A program made the position numbers and the translations under genes. Shown piece by piece: positions 23,478-35,561 of a stretch of 64,000 bases of DNA. Within the stretch, counting starts at the first letter, position 1, and each line of letters begins with the position of its first letter. The notes below the pieces were generated by a model. The model was not told the DNA's origin. It was given only the letters and a program-made list of their open reading frames with translations, and did no database searches. The stretch lies in NCBI RefSeq assembly GCF_010183535.1, contig NW_026526027.1, positions 88,794 to 152,793 of the forward strand, written 5' to 3'. The stretch is from Caenorhabditis remanei (Eukaryota; Nematoda; Chromadorea; Rhabditida; Rhabditidae).

Positions 23478-24719
23478 TCAGTGTTCGGCGGCAAATCCTC
23501 GTGGGTTAATTTTGATATGAAGCTCGGTGGCATTAGCCTTTCTTACAAAGAAACAGTTGATTTCTCTGTCTGGACTGCCGTGCCGTACAGTATAACACTG
23601 GGTCGGATTTCTGTAAAAGTAATCAATTTATAATGACATTACTAATTTATAGGAAAAACATACTCATCTCCAGGAAATGTTCCTCTCACAGCATTCGGGA
23701 TGGAGCTCAATGGTACAAATCTCCTGCCTCCGTTATTAATTGAGATGTGTTTGCCCATTGGACAACTTGCTCTTTTGAGGTACTCAAGCAAACCAAAAAA
23801 TTGGTTAATATTGAGCCACTCAACTTTAAAGTGAACTCGAAGGGCGTTCGAACAATATTTGACCTCCTCTCCTTTGATAATATGTAGATCAGCTGACCCA
23901 GTAATTGCGAAGTCAGAATAGTTACCACCAACAGTGGTAATTGTGTTGAGAGGATGATTTTCATAATTAATCTTAGGAGATAACGTTTCCAGATAAGCAC
24001 CAGCATTTTCTTCGGCCGTCATATTTTTGATAATTATCATTTTGTCATTGAGAGTTGAGGAACCAAATATTTTTGTCATCAAATATTCCATTGCTTCTTG
24101 TAGTCGATGGGAGTATTTCACGTATTCTACAGTTTTGAATGTTTTCGTGATTACAGCCAGCCGTATATATTGATTATACGCAGATGGAAGATTTCTCGAT
24201 TTCAACTTCAACGTTCTCAGTTTGTAGCAGATCGTTCTTTTTTCTTTTTGAAACTGTCTTCGAAAAGCTTCAGCGGAGCTAGGATATTTCTTGATGTTTG
24301 CTCCCAACCTTCCTCTTGCTCGAGCCAGTTCGTTTACCAAAGACTGCACAGTTATCACAGAAGAACCTGGCATTTCTTTTTCCAAGCCATATTCATCCAA
24401 ATCATTTTCCCATCCGCCTTTTTTGTTCATCTCCTTTACATACTGCGAAGGTTCTCCGTTATTACAAGTTTGAACAACGCTCAATCGGTAAATACCATTA
24501 TCGATTTCAATCCTTTTTTGGTCGAGGCTGAGACGTTGGATACGAGCGGGAGTAAACTTTTGTAGTTCACAGAAACCGGGACTTATTCTTGTGACAGCAG
24601 TTCTGAAAAGGAATGTAGGATGCACATACATAAATATTGAATGCTTACCGAACCGAAAAATCCATATACTTGATTATAGCTTCCGAACATAGAATATTCA
24701 ATGGTTTTTTGGTTTCCAT
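23478..24719 (-). CDS. DUF3557-type nematode protein, paralogue A (3 exons)
   Basis: Minus-strand exons 24719-24649, 24602-23664 and 23610-23478 join in phase and give 380 residues. The N-terminus (KPLNILCSEAIIKYMDF, then an Arg-rich segment, TPARIQRLSLD) leads to a GEP...GGWENDLDEYG block. A YNQYIRLAV...RLQEAMEYLMTKIFG block follows. Both match the layout of nematode DUF3557 proteins (about 350-450 residues, function unknown, found in clusters alongside F-box families). The last exon encodes CYTVRHGSPDREINCFFVRK. Paralogue B at 26236-27482 has the same exon borders. The first intron is 46 bp. I find no catalytic motif. Confidence 0.85.
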
Positions 24720-26235
24720 TATTGACAAAATTGATGGAACGAACGGTTTGGTCGAGTCTTTAACTTAAATACAAAAAAAAATGGGATTGAGCTGCAAAAC
24801 TATAACGAGTCGGAAAGGAAGAATCAGTTAAAAGCGATTTGAAAAATGAGAATAAGAGACGTGATATAAGAATTCGAAATTAAAAATGTTTTTGAGGGAA
24901 AGTTGTATGACAATTCAATCCCTTTTTTTAAGTTTTCTTCAACCAACAAACTTACAACAACTTGTAATACCCACTTTATGATAACTTAAGAAAAACACAA
25001 CTGTGATCAGAGTTTGAAACACATCCTACTATTCACTACCTCTATTTTTCATGGAATTTGTTGGACTAGCTCGTCTCTTGTACTAATCAGTATAAACCTT
25101 TCTCACATGGAATGATCGTGTATAATGAGCCAAAACCAGGTATATCAATTCGCCATCATTCCATGTCAGTTCGAATAGTTTTCAGTAACAAGTCTATTGA
25201 ATATTCATAACAAAACAAAAAAATCTTAAACTGTGGTAGATATTTTTTGGTTGATACAAAATAAAAGTGTCAATTTTGAAGGGCGACTGTAATAACAAGG
25301 TACCTCCATTAGAAGGTGCATTTTCTCTGTTTGAATACGCTTTTGTAACTTAAAAAAAAAAATTTTAAGACGAGGTGCATTCAAATAGAGTTTTTGTGAT
25401 AAACCGAATGGTAGAATCACAAACTTCAAGAATTTTCAAGTTAAAAATTATCAAACACACCAAGATCTCACTTAGAGTTTCGAAAGAGCTGTTTATGCAA
25501 ATGTCTAAAATCTACCTTTTTTATTAAGCGGATATATGAGAAGTGGGCTTAAAACACAATTGGAGGCTTTGGAAAAAAGAAAATGCAAGAGAAGAATGAC
25601 AATTAAGAATGAATGTGGCGATAAGACCAAAAAGCGCAAAAGAGAGCGGAAGAAACCTAGAGAGTTGAGTAAAAATGTAATAAGAGGCAAAAAAATAATA
25701 AAATAGGAAGTATTTGAGTCGGAAGACATGGAAACAATGTGAAAAAAATTGTTACACAGTAAAATATAACGTTGAACTTTATTTTCAATGAGAAGAAAAC
25801 TGTCATAAAATAAAGAAAGCAGTGAGACACGAGTGTTCTCACGTTTAGTTTCCTAGACCACAAGCAGGCGGTTTGTGTGGCTCATGTGAGAATGGCGTGT
25901 GAAAACACGACGAGTTGTCATAGATTTTTGGAATTTGAAGTTTTAAATGATACTCATGGAAATTTTTGCAGTTTTTGTCACACTCGTCGGAACTGAACAG
26001 AATGACATCAGATGTATTTCGTCAAAGTCAAAAACAGGAGTAAATATATTTGTTCAAGATATCAGTTTTATTTTATTTTTACCGTGAGCAATGGAAATTA
26101 GAGAAATAGTCATCAAAATATAGCTGGGAAAATGGAAAAAAGATCATAAAAAACAAGAAATGTATGAGAATGGAACTAAGTTCCGAACAAGAAAATGTGT
26201 TTGTAACTGAAAATAATTCACATCGACGGTTCTAT
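24720..26235. other. Intergenic between the two DUF3557 paralogues
   Basis: This is promoter-side DNA of paralogue A and the 3' flank of paralogue B. The T-rich minus-strand frames at 25505-25863 are low-complexity and not supported. Confidence 0.45.
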
Positions 26236-27482
26236 TCATCGACGGTATTTGGTGGCAAATCCTCGTGTGTGAATTTTGATGTGAAGTTCGGTGCTAAGAG
26301 CCTTTCTCACAAAGAAACAGTTTATTTCTTTTCCTGGATTGCCGTGTCGTACAGTATAACACTTGATCGGTTTTCTGTAAAATGTATGATTTTAAAAGAA
26401 CAGAAATAACTTTTTTTCTGACTTACTTATCTCCAGGAAATCTGCCTCTCACAGAGTTTGGGATTGATCTCAATGCAAAGAATCTCATGTATACATAAAT
26501 AATCGAGATGTGCTTTCCAATTGGGCAGTTTCCTCTTTTGAGGTACTCAAGGAAATTATAGAAATCAACAACATCAAACCGATCAATTTTAAAGTGAACA
26601 CGAAGGGCGTTTGACCGATTGATAAAGTCCCCTCCTTTGATAACATGTAGATCAGCCAACCCAACGATTGGAAACTCAACATAGTTTCCACCCACAGTGG
26701 TAATTGTGTTGAGAGGATGATCTTCATAGTTTATTCTAGGAGATATTGTTTCCAGATAAGCACTAGCACCATCCTCGATTGTCAAATCTCCAACTATTAT
26801 CTTTTTGTTACTCATAATCGAATGCCCAAATATTTTAGACACCAAATATTCCATTGCTTTGTGTAGTTTTCGGGTGTATTTGATATATTCCACGGTTTTG
26901 AATTTACTAGAAATCACAACCATGCGAATATACTGATCATACGCAGATGGTAGGTTTCCTGCTTTTAATTTTAACGCTTCAATTTTATCTCTTTTATCTC
27001 TATGCTCTCTGTTAAAGTTTTTCTTGATAGCTTCTGCAGCCTTGGAATTGGCAGTGCTCAGATCTTCTTCTAATTGCATTTCTGCCCTTGCCAGTGTCTT
27101 TTCCAAATCGTCTACGGGATAGATGCGTTCTCCTATCGCAAATCCGTACTCATCCAAATCACATTCCCATCCTCCTTTGCTATTCATCACTTTGACGTGT
27201 TCCGAAGGTTCTCCTTCTTTACGAATGCGGATTACAGTCACTCCATAAATAGTATGGTCAAATTCTATTCTATTTTTGTCAAGACTGAGACGTTCGATTC
27301 GAGCCGGAGAGAACTTATGAAGAGTTACAAAGCCGGGGCACTTTTTGGATAGTGTTGTTCTGTAAATAAATATTGGAAATACTTGACGAACAACTGAAAA
27401 ATTACCGTAATGAAAAGCCCACATAATTTAGCACCGTTTGTGCACACAGGTAGGACAGCGGAGCTTTGTGTGTGGAATTCAT
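26236..27482 (-). CDS. DUF3557-type nematode protein, paralogue B (3 exons)
   Basis: Minus-strand exons 27482-27406, 27359-26427 and 26374-26236 join in phase and give 382 residues. It aligns with paralogue A throughout. Shared features are SPARIERLSLD, GEPSEHVKVMN, GGWECDLDEYG, YDQYIRMVV, KAMEYLVSKIFG and HPLNTITTVGGNY. The last exon has CYTVRHGNPGKEINCFFVRK. Intron positions and phases are the same, so the pair arose by tandem duplication of a whole gene. The central linker, which is charged and coiled-coil-like, is the most diverged part. Function is unknown. Confidence 0.85.
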
Positions 27483-29536
27483 TAGATTACGTATGGGTCG
27501 AAAATCCAGTAATTGAATAAGCCTGAAAACCATTAAATGTGTAAAAAGAAAAAACAACAATCAATAAGAGAACTTGAGAAAAAGTGAACGCTACGTATAT
27601 CTTACGTAACTGAATCAATACATGAGTCTGTGTAGCAGAGCAATTACAAATGAGGGAATGAATGGGAAGGATTGAACTAGTGTGAATGACCTACATATAA
27701 GAAATCAATACAATATAACACCTGCAAGGATTAGACATAGGAGATATTATCAAATAAACAAATAAAGATGAATTGACTTTTTGAAAACGCAGCAAAGTTA
27801 GCGATCGGAAACTAACAGCCACCTCAAAGAGCGAGTAAATCATCTCAATACCGTGTAATCGGCCATTGTGAGGAAATAAGCACTGTAACAAAAACACAGT
27901 GTAAGATCAGTAACCCACTCATTGACAACCTCATCGGAAATTCCTGGATATGGAACTAAATGATTATTGATTCAAAGTTTAGAAAAGGTTGAGAAGACTC
28001 GCATACCACGCATTAGTACTGATGGTACAGAAAGAGATAATTATACACAGAAAAGGTAAATGTTCACTCAATACACTCCCAACGTCTTGAGACAAGGGAA
28101 AACTGTCTAGAGGCTGTCGGCGGGACGACAATTATCAGAATGATGTGAATGCAATTAAATATTGACCTAGAATACGTGTGGATGTCACATGTAGGATGTC
28201 ACGTTTTCCGCAACGCGACCGCTCGCAGCGCTTTCGGTAGCCAAACAAGGGATATTTTCTGGGAAATAGTTGGCCAAAATAGCTGTGCATGTGGAGTAGG
28301 AATTGTTTGCGTGAAAGTGGGAGAGAGAGACTATACATGACATAAATAATATAATTTGCACATGAACTGGCATCACGATACTAAAAGGATCAATATTGCA
28401 ATAAAACAAGGAGAGATCATGAATACGTTTTTCATCACGTACGTTAAGAAAATCACATTTATCAGGAAAGTTGAGAATTGAACTAATTGACCAGAACTTT
28501 TAAAAACAAGTGTGAGCTTCGGCAGTTTCCCAAAAAATACAAATTGTTCAAATAGGTCGGAAAGATAATTTTTCCTTATTATAAACTGTTAGTTGGTCTA
28601 GTAAAAAAGAAGTTTGTGTAATGGCGCGTTGAAAAGGTAAACACACACAAAAACATCATTTTTGCAGAAGTTGAAAACCTCTGTCAGTGATTGTCAGCGT
28701 TATTCAGTATTTTGATTAGCATCGATTTTATAGAAAAAAAATTGTTGCTGCAGATAAACAAGATTTTAGACAGTCAAAAAATGATTATCCGAAATGAAAA
28801 TTTTGATGAAGAGTTGTGTACTCCAATTCTCAAGAATCAACATGTTTTGTTGGAGGATGAAAATAAAATACATTTGGGAAGCAGTAACGCTCATTCAAAT
28901 GAAACTTGAATAGAAAACAAACTTCCAGTTGGAACAAGTTTTACGCTTAATATCAAAATACATTGAAAAAATATTTGTAACCAATTACATCTTCAACTGA
29001 AGATGACAAAAAGGACGGCAAACTTTGATATTCATAGTAACGTTAAGAGAAACATATTGCATCCATCGATCCATCACTTTGCCCGACTGAATTTGCACAC
29101 TTGTTACATTGTTCCATCAATAAATTTCTATTTTTTCATGTGAAACTTATTTCTTATTGTTTCATGGTATTTCAATCAACAATGAAATGCAGAGCAATGC
29201 AGCTTTCTTCTACCAGTTCACTGAAAATGATCGCCTATAAAAATATTCTTTAAAGTGTGTGGTATCTAGCTCCAGAGCTACCCAGAAACGGAGTTTTTAA
29301 ATTTTTATTTAGTGTTGTCAGACGTTTTCTAGTTGATAGAAGACTGTCTATGTATACTCATTTTAAACATGTATCATTTTCATTTCAAAAACATTTTTTT
29401 AAGAAAGAATTTGCTGTAGTATTTGCGTATTTTGTGCAGCACAAGAAACGCGTCAGTGAGCCTTGTGCGTATTAGTGGACCGCTGTGTCTTGTATAGTGC
29501 GCGCGGAGGAAGGGGAAGAAAGAACACAGCGGGTAA
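27483..29536. other. Intergenic between DUF3557 B and the epsin gene
   Basis: About 2 kb without a convincing gene. A 72-residue frame at 28691-28909 (+) starts in AT-rich sequence with no motif. Frames at 28135-28409 overlap on both strands and look like chance. Confidence 0.45.
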
Positions 29537-29546
29537 AGAGACGCAG
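29537..29546 (+). promoter_or_regulatory. AGAGACGCAG promoter motif
   Basis: AGAGACGCAG lies 211 bp upstream of the epsin ATG, in a GC-richer patch (29450-29620). This word is a well-known overrepresented promoter element in Caenorhabditis. A second copy at 41393-41402 has no gene nearby on that side. Confidence 0.4.
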
Positions 29547-29756
29547 GCATCGACGCAAAAAGAGAAAGAGGTCAGTGTGCAATTGCGCCCCATTAAGGCG
29601 ACCTTTTTGTACCGTTTATTGTTTTTCTTTTCAGCCATTTGTTCGCCGATTTATTTTCTGGCCGCTCTCGTTAAGTCGTTAGTTTTTGAGTGAATTAGTT
29701 AAATCGTTTTTCACTTCGCTCACAAGTCTTCTCTGCTAACTTTCTTTTTTCAGAAA

Positions 29757-31533
29757 ATGCCGATCTCAGCTTTCCGCCGTCAAGTCAAAAATGCTACTCG
29801 CAACTATTCGGCTTATCAAATCAAAGTACGTGAAGCAACAAGCAACGACTCGTGGGGACCATCAAAATCAATAATGTGCGAATTGGCGGAACTGACACAC
29901 AGTCCAATGGCTTTCACTCACATCATGCCAATCATTTGGAAGCGGATGAATGAGAGTGGCAAGAAGTGGCGACACGTCTACAAGAGTCTCGTTCTCCTTG
30001 AGTATCTTGTCAAGGCTGGACATGATATGGTGAGTGAAATCGCTTCGTTGTATTCAAAATATAGTTTTTTTCCAGGTTGTTGAGGAGTGTACAGAAAACT
30101 TATACCTTATCGATACTCTGAAAGATTTTCAATACATTGAGAAGTATCAGGATGTGGGTATGAACGTGCGCGAGACTGCCAAGAAGATTTGCTCACTGCT
30201 GTCCGACGATGAGCTCTTGAAAAAAGAGAGAAAAAGTTTCAAGGAAATGAGAAACAAATTCATAAACAGCGGAGTTGAAGAGAGTCGTAGTGGTACTCCT
30301 GACAGTGTCGAGGATATCAGTGTTGGTGAGTAAATTGATAATGAGAGACACATTGTTATTGCTCCACTTTTAGAAGTCGATTACGACGGTAATCATTCTT
30401 TCTCCACAACCAACAAGGAGATGCAACTTCAAAATGCTCTTGGATTATCTCTTGAAGAATTCAAGAGATCTGATGAAGTCCGGAAACGTGAGGAGACTTT
30501 GCTCCAAATGGGGATCGAAGATTCCCAAAAGGTAAATGAGAATTCTGAATTCTCCTTTTCAATGAAGATATTGTTTTAGCAAGCATACCTTCGCTTGGGA
30601 GCGAGTGACTTTGTGAGAGGAGAAGTAACGCACCGTGTAATCGATGACTTGGTGACATTGGGTGGTGCCGAGTTGGCCCACAGACTAAAGAATCCAATCA
30701 CCTTTATCAATCAATCGGGAGCCATCCACACTCAAAACTACCAAAATCCGTCTTACGATTACTTCTGTGTGAACATTTCTTCATGTGCACTGGACAGTTC
30801 TTCTGAAGCTCTTGCGGATCTGAACACTTTGGACCCATTTGCATTTGCCAGCACAGTTGCAAGTGATCAGGACTTTGACATTAACCAGCGTGATGTGAGT
30901 TCTAAACAAAAAAACATTCATTGAGTTTAACTTTCAGATCTTCTCTCCGATGAGCTATCCAATCATCGCCAACTCTCATTGCTCCCCAGCCACCGTCAAC
31001 TCTCATCTCTCTCCAACAAAAATCGATGCTGAAAACGTTTCAATCGACACCGACAGTCTTGTCGACTTGAATAACTTGATGAAGCAAAGTGATTTTTACA
31101 CAAAAGGTTCGTTTTTTTATGAGTCATATTGGCAAGATACATGAATAACGGGTTTTTCGTTCAAGTAACGCTACTAACACGGTGCCCTGCATTTTTAACT
31201 GTCTAAAAGATTGCTTGCATTGAGCAGACCAAAATTTCCTATTGAAGTCATGGCTTAATTTTTTTGTGGCGCTATCTTCATAACCAATTTTTTGAGTTTG
31301 TTCCGGACCGCTGACGCCGTAAACTTAGATTTCGGAGTACTAGGGTGCCGTTCTAAAGATTACAAAAAATTTATAATAATCAATTGATTTTAGACGGAGT
31401 CTCTGCATTCAATGGGGCCATTCGCAAACCACTCAAAAGGACTGTTCGCAACCCATTCAAACCTTATCACTGCAAATCGTCAACTATCGATGAGATGCAA
31501 ACTGCAGAATTTCAACAAGATGCTCCGATGTAG
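29757..31533 (+). CDS. epn-1: Epsin-family endocytic adaptor (ENTH, UIM, DPF/NPF)
   Basis: Six exons (29757-30029, 30076-30325, 30374-30531, 30580-30894, 30938-31106, 31394-31533) join in phase and give 434 residues. CTTTTTTCAG just before the ATG is a probable trans-splice acceptor. Residues 1-145 are an ENTH domain. The PtdIns(4,5)P2-binding residues known from epsin are all present: R7/R8, K11, R25, N30, R63, K69, H73 and K76. A UIM-like helix follows (EMQLQNALGLSLEEF), then a weaker one (EETLLQMGIEDSQK). LDPFAF is an AP-2-type DPF motif and RNPFKP, near the end, an EH-domain-binding NPF motif. Such proteins recruit ubiquitinated cargo to clathrin pits at the plasma membrane. Divergence in the tail leaves open whether this is the epn-1 orthologue or a paralogue. 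Confidence 0.9.
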
Positions 31534-32166
31534 TTGACTGATTCACATGATCTTTTGTCAAATGTTTATTGATTTTCTTTTTGCTTGTTAAGTAGTTCCT
31601 TTCTTTAGCTTGCACTCGAAATAATTAGAATTTTGAGTTTATTTTTTGTGTATATGATTTGATCAATCTTTATTTTGTGTGGTTCCTGATATTTGTATAA
31701 TGATTGCTTCTCTAGTTTTACGCGTTTTTTTGTTATTTGTTAATAGTCATCACTAATTTAAAGCTCGATTCAAAAAAATTAAAGCATTCAGTCTAGTATG
31801 TTGATTCATAAATCTTGTTAAATTTTTCAAGTGAGGGTAAATTACATAACGTTTTCAAACCCCGAAAGCAATAAACTTTTTTGTTATTGAACATATCGGT
31901 TGTCACGCAAGAGTTCCTCTTCATTTCTCAATTTTTTTGCATTCACCGAAAAACTTGGCTGCTTTTGAAAAATCGGTATATAGAAACTTGACCTAATTAT
32001 TATTTGTGTTATCAATATTCATTAGACGCTTTCTGTTTGTCTGAATGGTTGTTCTCAGCCAGTGCGCTGCAGCTAGGAAAAAATTTGTTTTCAGTTTTTG
32101 AAAAACTAGGACAGAAAAGTGTAGAACATTATACTTCCATTAATCGATTCCGGGAATTTCTGGCAT
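31534..32166. other. 3' flank of epsin and convergent gene
   Basis: Convergent intergenic region. A CAATAAA occurs at about 31869. No gene seen. Confidence 0.5.
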
Positions 32167-32775
32167 TTAAACCAACCAATTTTCTTCATCGCTGATACCA
32201 TCAACATCCTCGAATCCTTCGTCCTCGTTCTCATATTCTTCGTCTTCAGATTCTTTTTCATTCGAGTCATCCGAGTCTTCTAACTCTATGTGTCGTAGTA
32301 ACTCGTTATTGTCTTCATCACCTTTTCTGAGTGAATCTTCTTTTCTCCGCATTTCCAATTCTGCACGATCATGTTCTCTTTCAACGTTCTCCAACTCCTC
32401 TAAATATTCATTCATTGAAACTCTATTTTCTGGTTTCCAGTTGACAATGTTTTCATTTAATTCTTCAATTTTCGTTGCTAATTCCGATTTAACAACTTTC
32501 AGTTCTTTTATAGAAATGTCGTGAACCGCATAACCACCATTCGCTTTGAGAAGCTGTAGTAAATGTGGTAGGTGCTCAGGATCCGGGAGAGTCAGCGTGT
32601 TTTCCGGACAATTGCAGACTGTTGGAACACCTCGTTGACCATGAAGCTTGCAATACGGGGAATTCCAATGAAAATGCATTTCCAAAACTTCATCGCATTT
32701 TTTGGCTCTTTGAAGTGAGAAATCCGTATCAGCGGTATTATGGTCAACATTAATTTCATTTTGATTATGGTCCAT
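32167..32775 (-). CDS. Acidic coiled-coil protein, single exon, unrecognised
   Basis: An uninterrupted 202-residue frame. The ATG is preceded on the minus strand by ACTTTACAG and two bases, a likely trans-splice acceptor. Residues 26-56 hold a Cys/His-rich patch (CDEVLEMHFHW, YCKLHG, VCNCPE) that might bind zinc. A predicted coiled coil runs from about 90 to 155. The last 45 residues are almost all Asp/Glu/Ser. The acidic tail suggests a nuclear or chromatin-associated role, but this is inference only. The frames on the + strand at 32288-32753 are shadows. Confidence 0.7.
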   Translation of the reverse strand: MDHNQNEINVDHNTADTDFSLQRAKKCDEVLEMHFHWNSPYCKLHGQRGVPTVCNCPENTLTLPDPEHLPHLLQLLKANGGYAVHDISIKELKVVKSELATKIEELNENIVNWKPENRVSMNEYLEELENVEREHDRAELEMRRKEDSLRKGDEDNNELLRHIELEDSDDSNEKESEDEEYENEDEGFEDVDGISDEENWLV

Positions 32776-33240
32776 TGCTGTAAAGTTATGTGAATGTCAA
32801 ACAACAATTTAAAATTTATGTCGCTGGAGAAATAGTCCTTCTTGGACAAAAATCAATCAAAACTCAAAATTTTCCTTTGTTTTACATTCTGGTTTTGTTA
32901 TTGGTAACGGCGAGCCGACTGTTCCTCTATTTTGGTATTAGGTAACATTCTTACATTTGTATAAACATGAATGAACATTTTTGTGAATGCCCTGACCACA
33001 ATGCATTTCGTCTTATTTTAAAAATGAAGTCAGAACAGTGGCACAGTGTATTATAACAACCAGAAAAAAGTTAAATTACCAATTTGAATGGAAAATTGAG
33101 TGAGCGAACCGATGACGATGAATTGGAGGACAATGATTGAGTGAAACTAGCAGGGTCTTTTTTAGTTGCGGTACCAGCTGTTTATTTTAATGCAATAGTT
33201 TGTTTTGTTTTTTCTGAACTAGAGAGTATCATAAAAACGC
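32776..33240. other. Intergenic upstream of the acidic protein gene
   Basis: No gene or repeat seen; promoter side of the minus-strand gene. Confidence 0.4.
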
Positions 33241-33243
33241 TAA

Positions 33244-34670
33244 CATGGAATGTATTTTGACTGCCCCCCCTAAAGTACCGATTTTTTTTGCTCAATCGAT
33301 GAGTTTTTCCACGACAAAATAACTCATAAAGGGTTTTCCTGTGACGTGACCTCGTTTTTGAAAAATTGAGATTTTTCGAAAATGCGATTTTTTCGAAAAA
33401 AAAAGTTTATCAATTTTTTTCATTTTTTTCCTGATTTGTTCAGAAAAAGGGTTTTGCGAATGATTGTAGCAAATTTGATGTAGTTTTTGGCAAAAATACG
33501 AAACATATGAAAAAACAATTTTTTGGTCCTGAAATAGGTAAAAATGTGACACCCTCCAAAAAAAAATTTTTTTTTTTGAGAATACCGGGGGTTTTGAATG
33601 TTTGGTAAAAAAGTACAACTTATCTGGATCATTTTGGCATATAGCAGTATAGCAACTCCCGATCGAAAATTGAGGAAAAAATAGGTCTGAAAATTTTCAT
33701 TTTTCGAAAAAAAGTGACTTGTCGGAAATGAGTTCTAATTTCTGAAATTGACTAAGCTCCAAATAAAATTTTACCGGAACAGTAATTTCCAAATTACTTT
33801 CCACTATTTTCAAACAAAAAACTACATCCTTGTTAACTTCTGTTGTCATAACATTCGTTCAAATATTGCAAGTTTTCTCACGTGGAGAAAGTTCAACTGC
33901 TCATAACTCTTCTGAAACTGAAGGAAAAAGGCTTAAAAACACAGAGCAACTTAAAAATAATTTTTAATTTTCAAAAATCATATTCGGGCTGTTTTTAGAA
34001 AAATATTTTTTTTTTGATTTTTGATAAGGGGGGACCACATGAAATTTTTTCCGAAACTTGAACAATTTTTTTTTTCGAAAATAAACAGAATTGATAGTTT
34101 TTTAGCTTTTTTGTAGCTAAAAAACTAGTTTTTAGTTCCGGTAAAATTTTATTTGGAGCTTAGTCAATTTCAGAAATTAGAACTCATTTCCGACAAGTCA
34201 CTTTTTTTCGAAAAATGAAAATTTTCAGACCTATTTTTTCCTCAATTTTCGATCGGGAGTTGCTATACTGCTATATGCCAAAATGATCCAGATAAGTTGT
34301 ACTTTTTTACCAAACACTCAAAACCCCCGGTATTCTCAAAAAAAAAATTTTTTTTTGGAGGGTGTTACATTTTTACCTATTTCAGGACCAAAAAATTGTT
34401 TTTTCATATGTTTCGTATTTTTGCCAAAAACTACATAAAATTTGCTACAATTATCCGCAAAACCCTTTTTCTGAACAAATCAGGAAAAAAATGAAAAAAA
34501 TTGATAAACTTTTTTTTTCGAAAAAATCGCATTTTCGAAAAATCTCAATTTTTCAAAAACGAGGTCACGTCACAGGAAAACCCTTTATGAGTTATTTTGT
34601 CTTGGGAAAACTCATCGAATGAGCAAAAAAAATCGGTACTTTAGGGGGGGCAGTCAAAATACATTCCATG
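33244..34670. mobile_element. Palindromic PIF/Harbinger-like non-autonomous element
   Basis: Inverted repeat with arms of about 535 bp (33244-33780 and 34136-34670) around a 355-bp spacer. Ends read CATGGAATGTATTTTGACTG and its complement. They are flanked by TAA on both sides (33241-33243 and 34671-34673), a 3-bp TWA-type duplication typical of PIF/Harbinger. The arms differ at few positions, so insertion or conversion is recent. The Phe/Lys-rich frames on both strands are palindrome shadows. Confidence 0.8.
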
Positions 34671-34673
34671 TAA

Positions 34674-35561
34674 GAGCAGCTGCACTAAATTCACAGGTGT
34701 GCTGTTGCGAGTGGATATTTTTGTCTTTTTCTAAGAATTTTTGATAGACAGTTGCAATCTCATGGACTTGCGTAACTGACCAATCATGGTTTTTAGTTAA
34801 AAAACTTCCTTTTTGTTGTGTTCTCATTAAGTCTGTTTGTTTGTCAGTTTATCCGGATGTTCTATTAATTTATAGAAATCTGTAGAAAAAATGATGAGAA
34901 CTAGGAAATCGCAGTTTTGTGTCTACGGTTGTCTAAATCTTCTTTAGCACTTTTTTCTCAGTAAATCTGTCTGTGTGTCAGTTCATCCGGATCTCTATTT
35001 CTTTACAGAAAAGCTTGGGTTAGTCTGAAAGCTGACGTTAACAAAATAAAATTGGCACGTAATGAATATTTTTAAATTTTTCAAAAGAAACATTAAAAAC
35101 GAAAAATTTAAGTATTGATAAATTAACCTTAATTCTAACTCAATTTAGAACTTTTGCAGCACTGTACTATGTATTTATAGATTCCGTGGCACCGCGACAT
35201 ATCTAACATTTAAAGGCTTATAAGGTGAAGGTGTGAATATAAGAAATGGGAAACCACAAAATATGGAATGCCACATAGAGAAGAATTGAAGATAATGAAG
35301 AAATCAATACTTTAACTTGATTTTAGTTTGCAAAAAAATGAAGAGTTATCGCATCAAGACACTGCATAACTAATTTTGTTTCAGAGTTCCACATTTGATC
35401 TTTAGAAAAGTATAATCCTAATCATAATGCTTTTGAAATTTAATTTTATTTAATTAATAAAAACAAATCAAAGATTTAAAATCAAAAGAAAACATACAAA
35501 TTTAACAAAAACAAACTTTGAGTTGATTTGATAAAATTGTCATACACATCCATTTTAAACG
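34674..35561. other. Intergenic, nothing recognised
   Basis: 3' flank of the next minus-strand gene. Two short words (GTCAGTTTATCCGGAT at 34845 and GTCAGTTCATCCGGAT at 34978) form a weak direct repeat about 133 bp apart. Confidence 0.4.

Noticed and set aside
24107..24565. 152-residue plus-strand frame
   Set aside because: Antisense shadow of DUF3557 paralogue A.
28691..28909. 72-residue frame upstream of epsin
   Set aside because: AT-rich, no acceptor, no signal peptide or domain.
33292..34622. Phe/Lys-rich frames on both strands, up to 108 residues
   Set aside because: They arise from the two arms of the palindromic element and are AT-rich chance frames.
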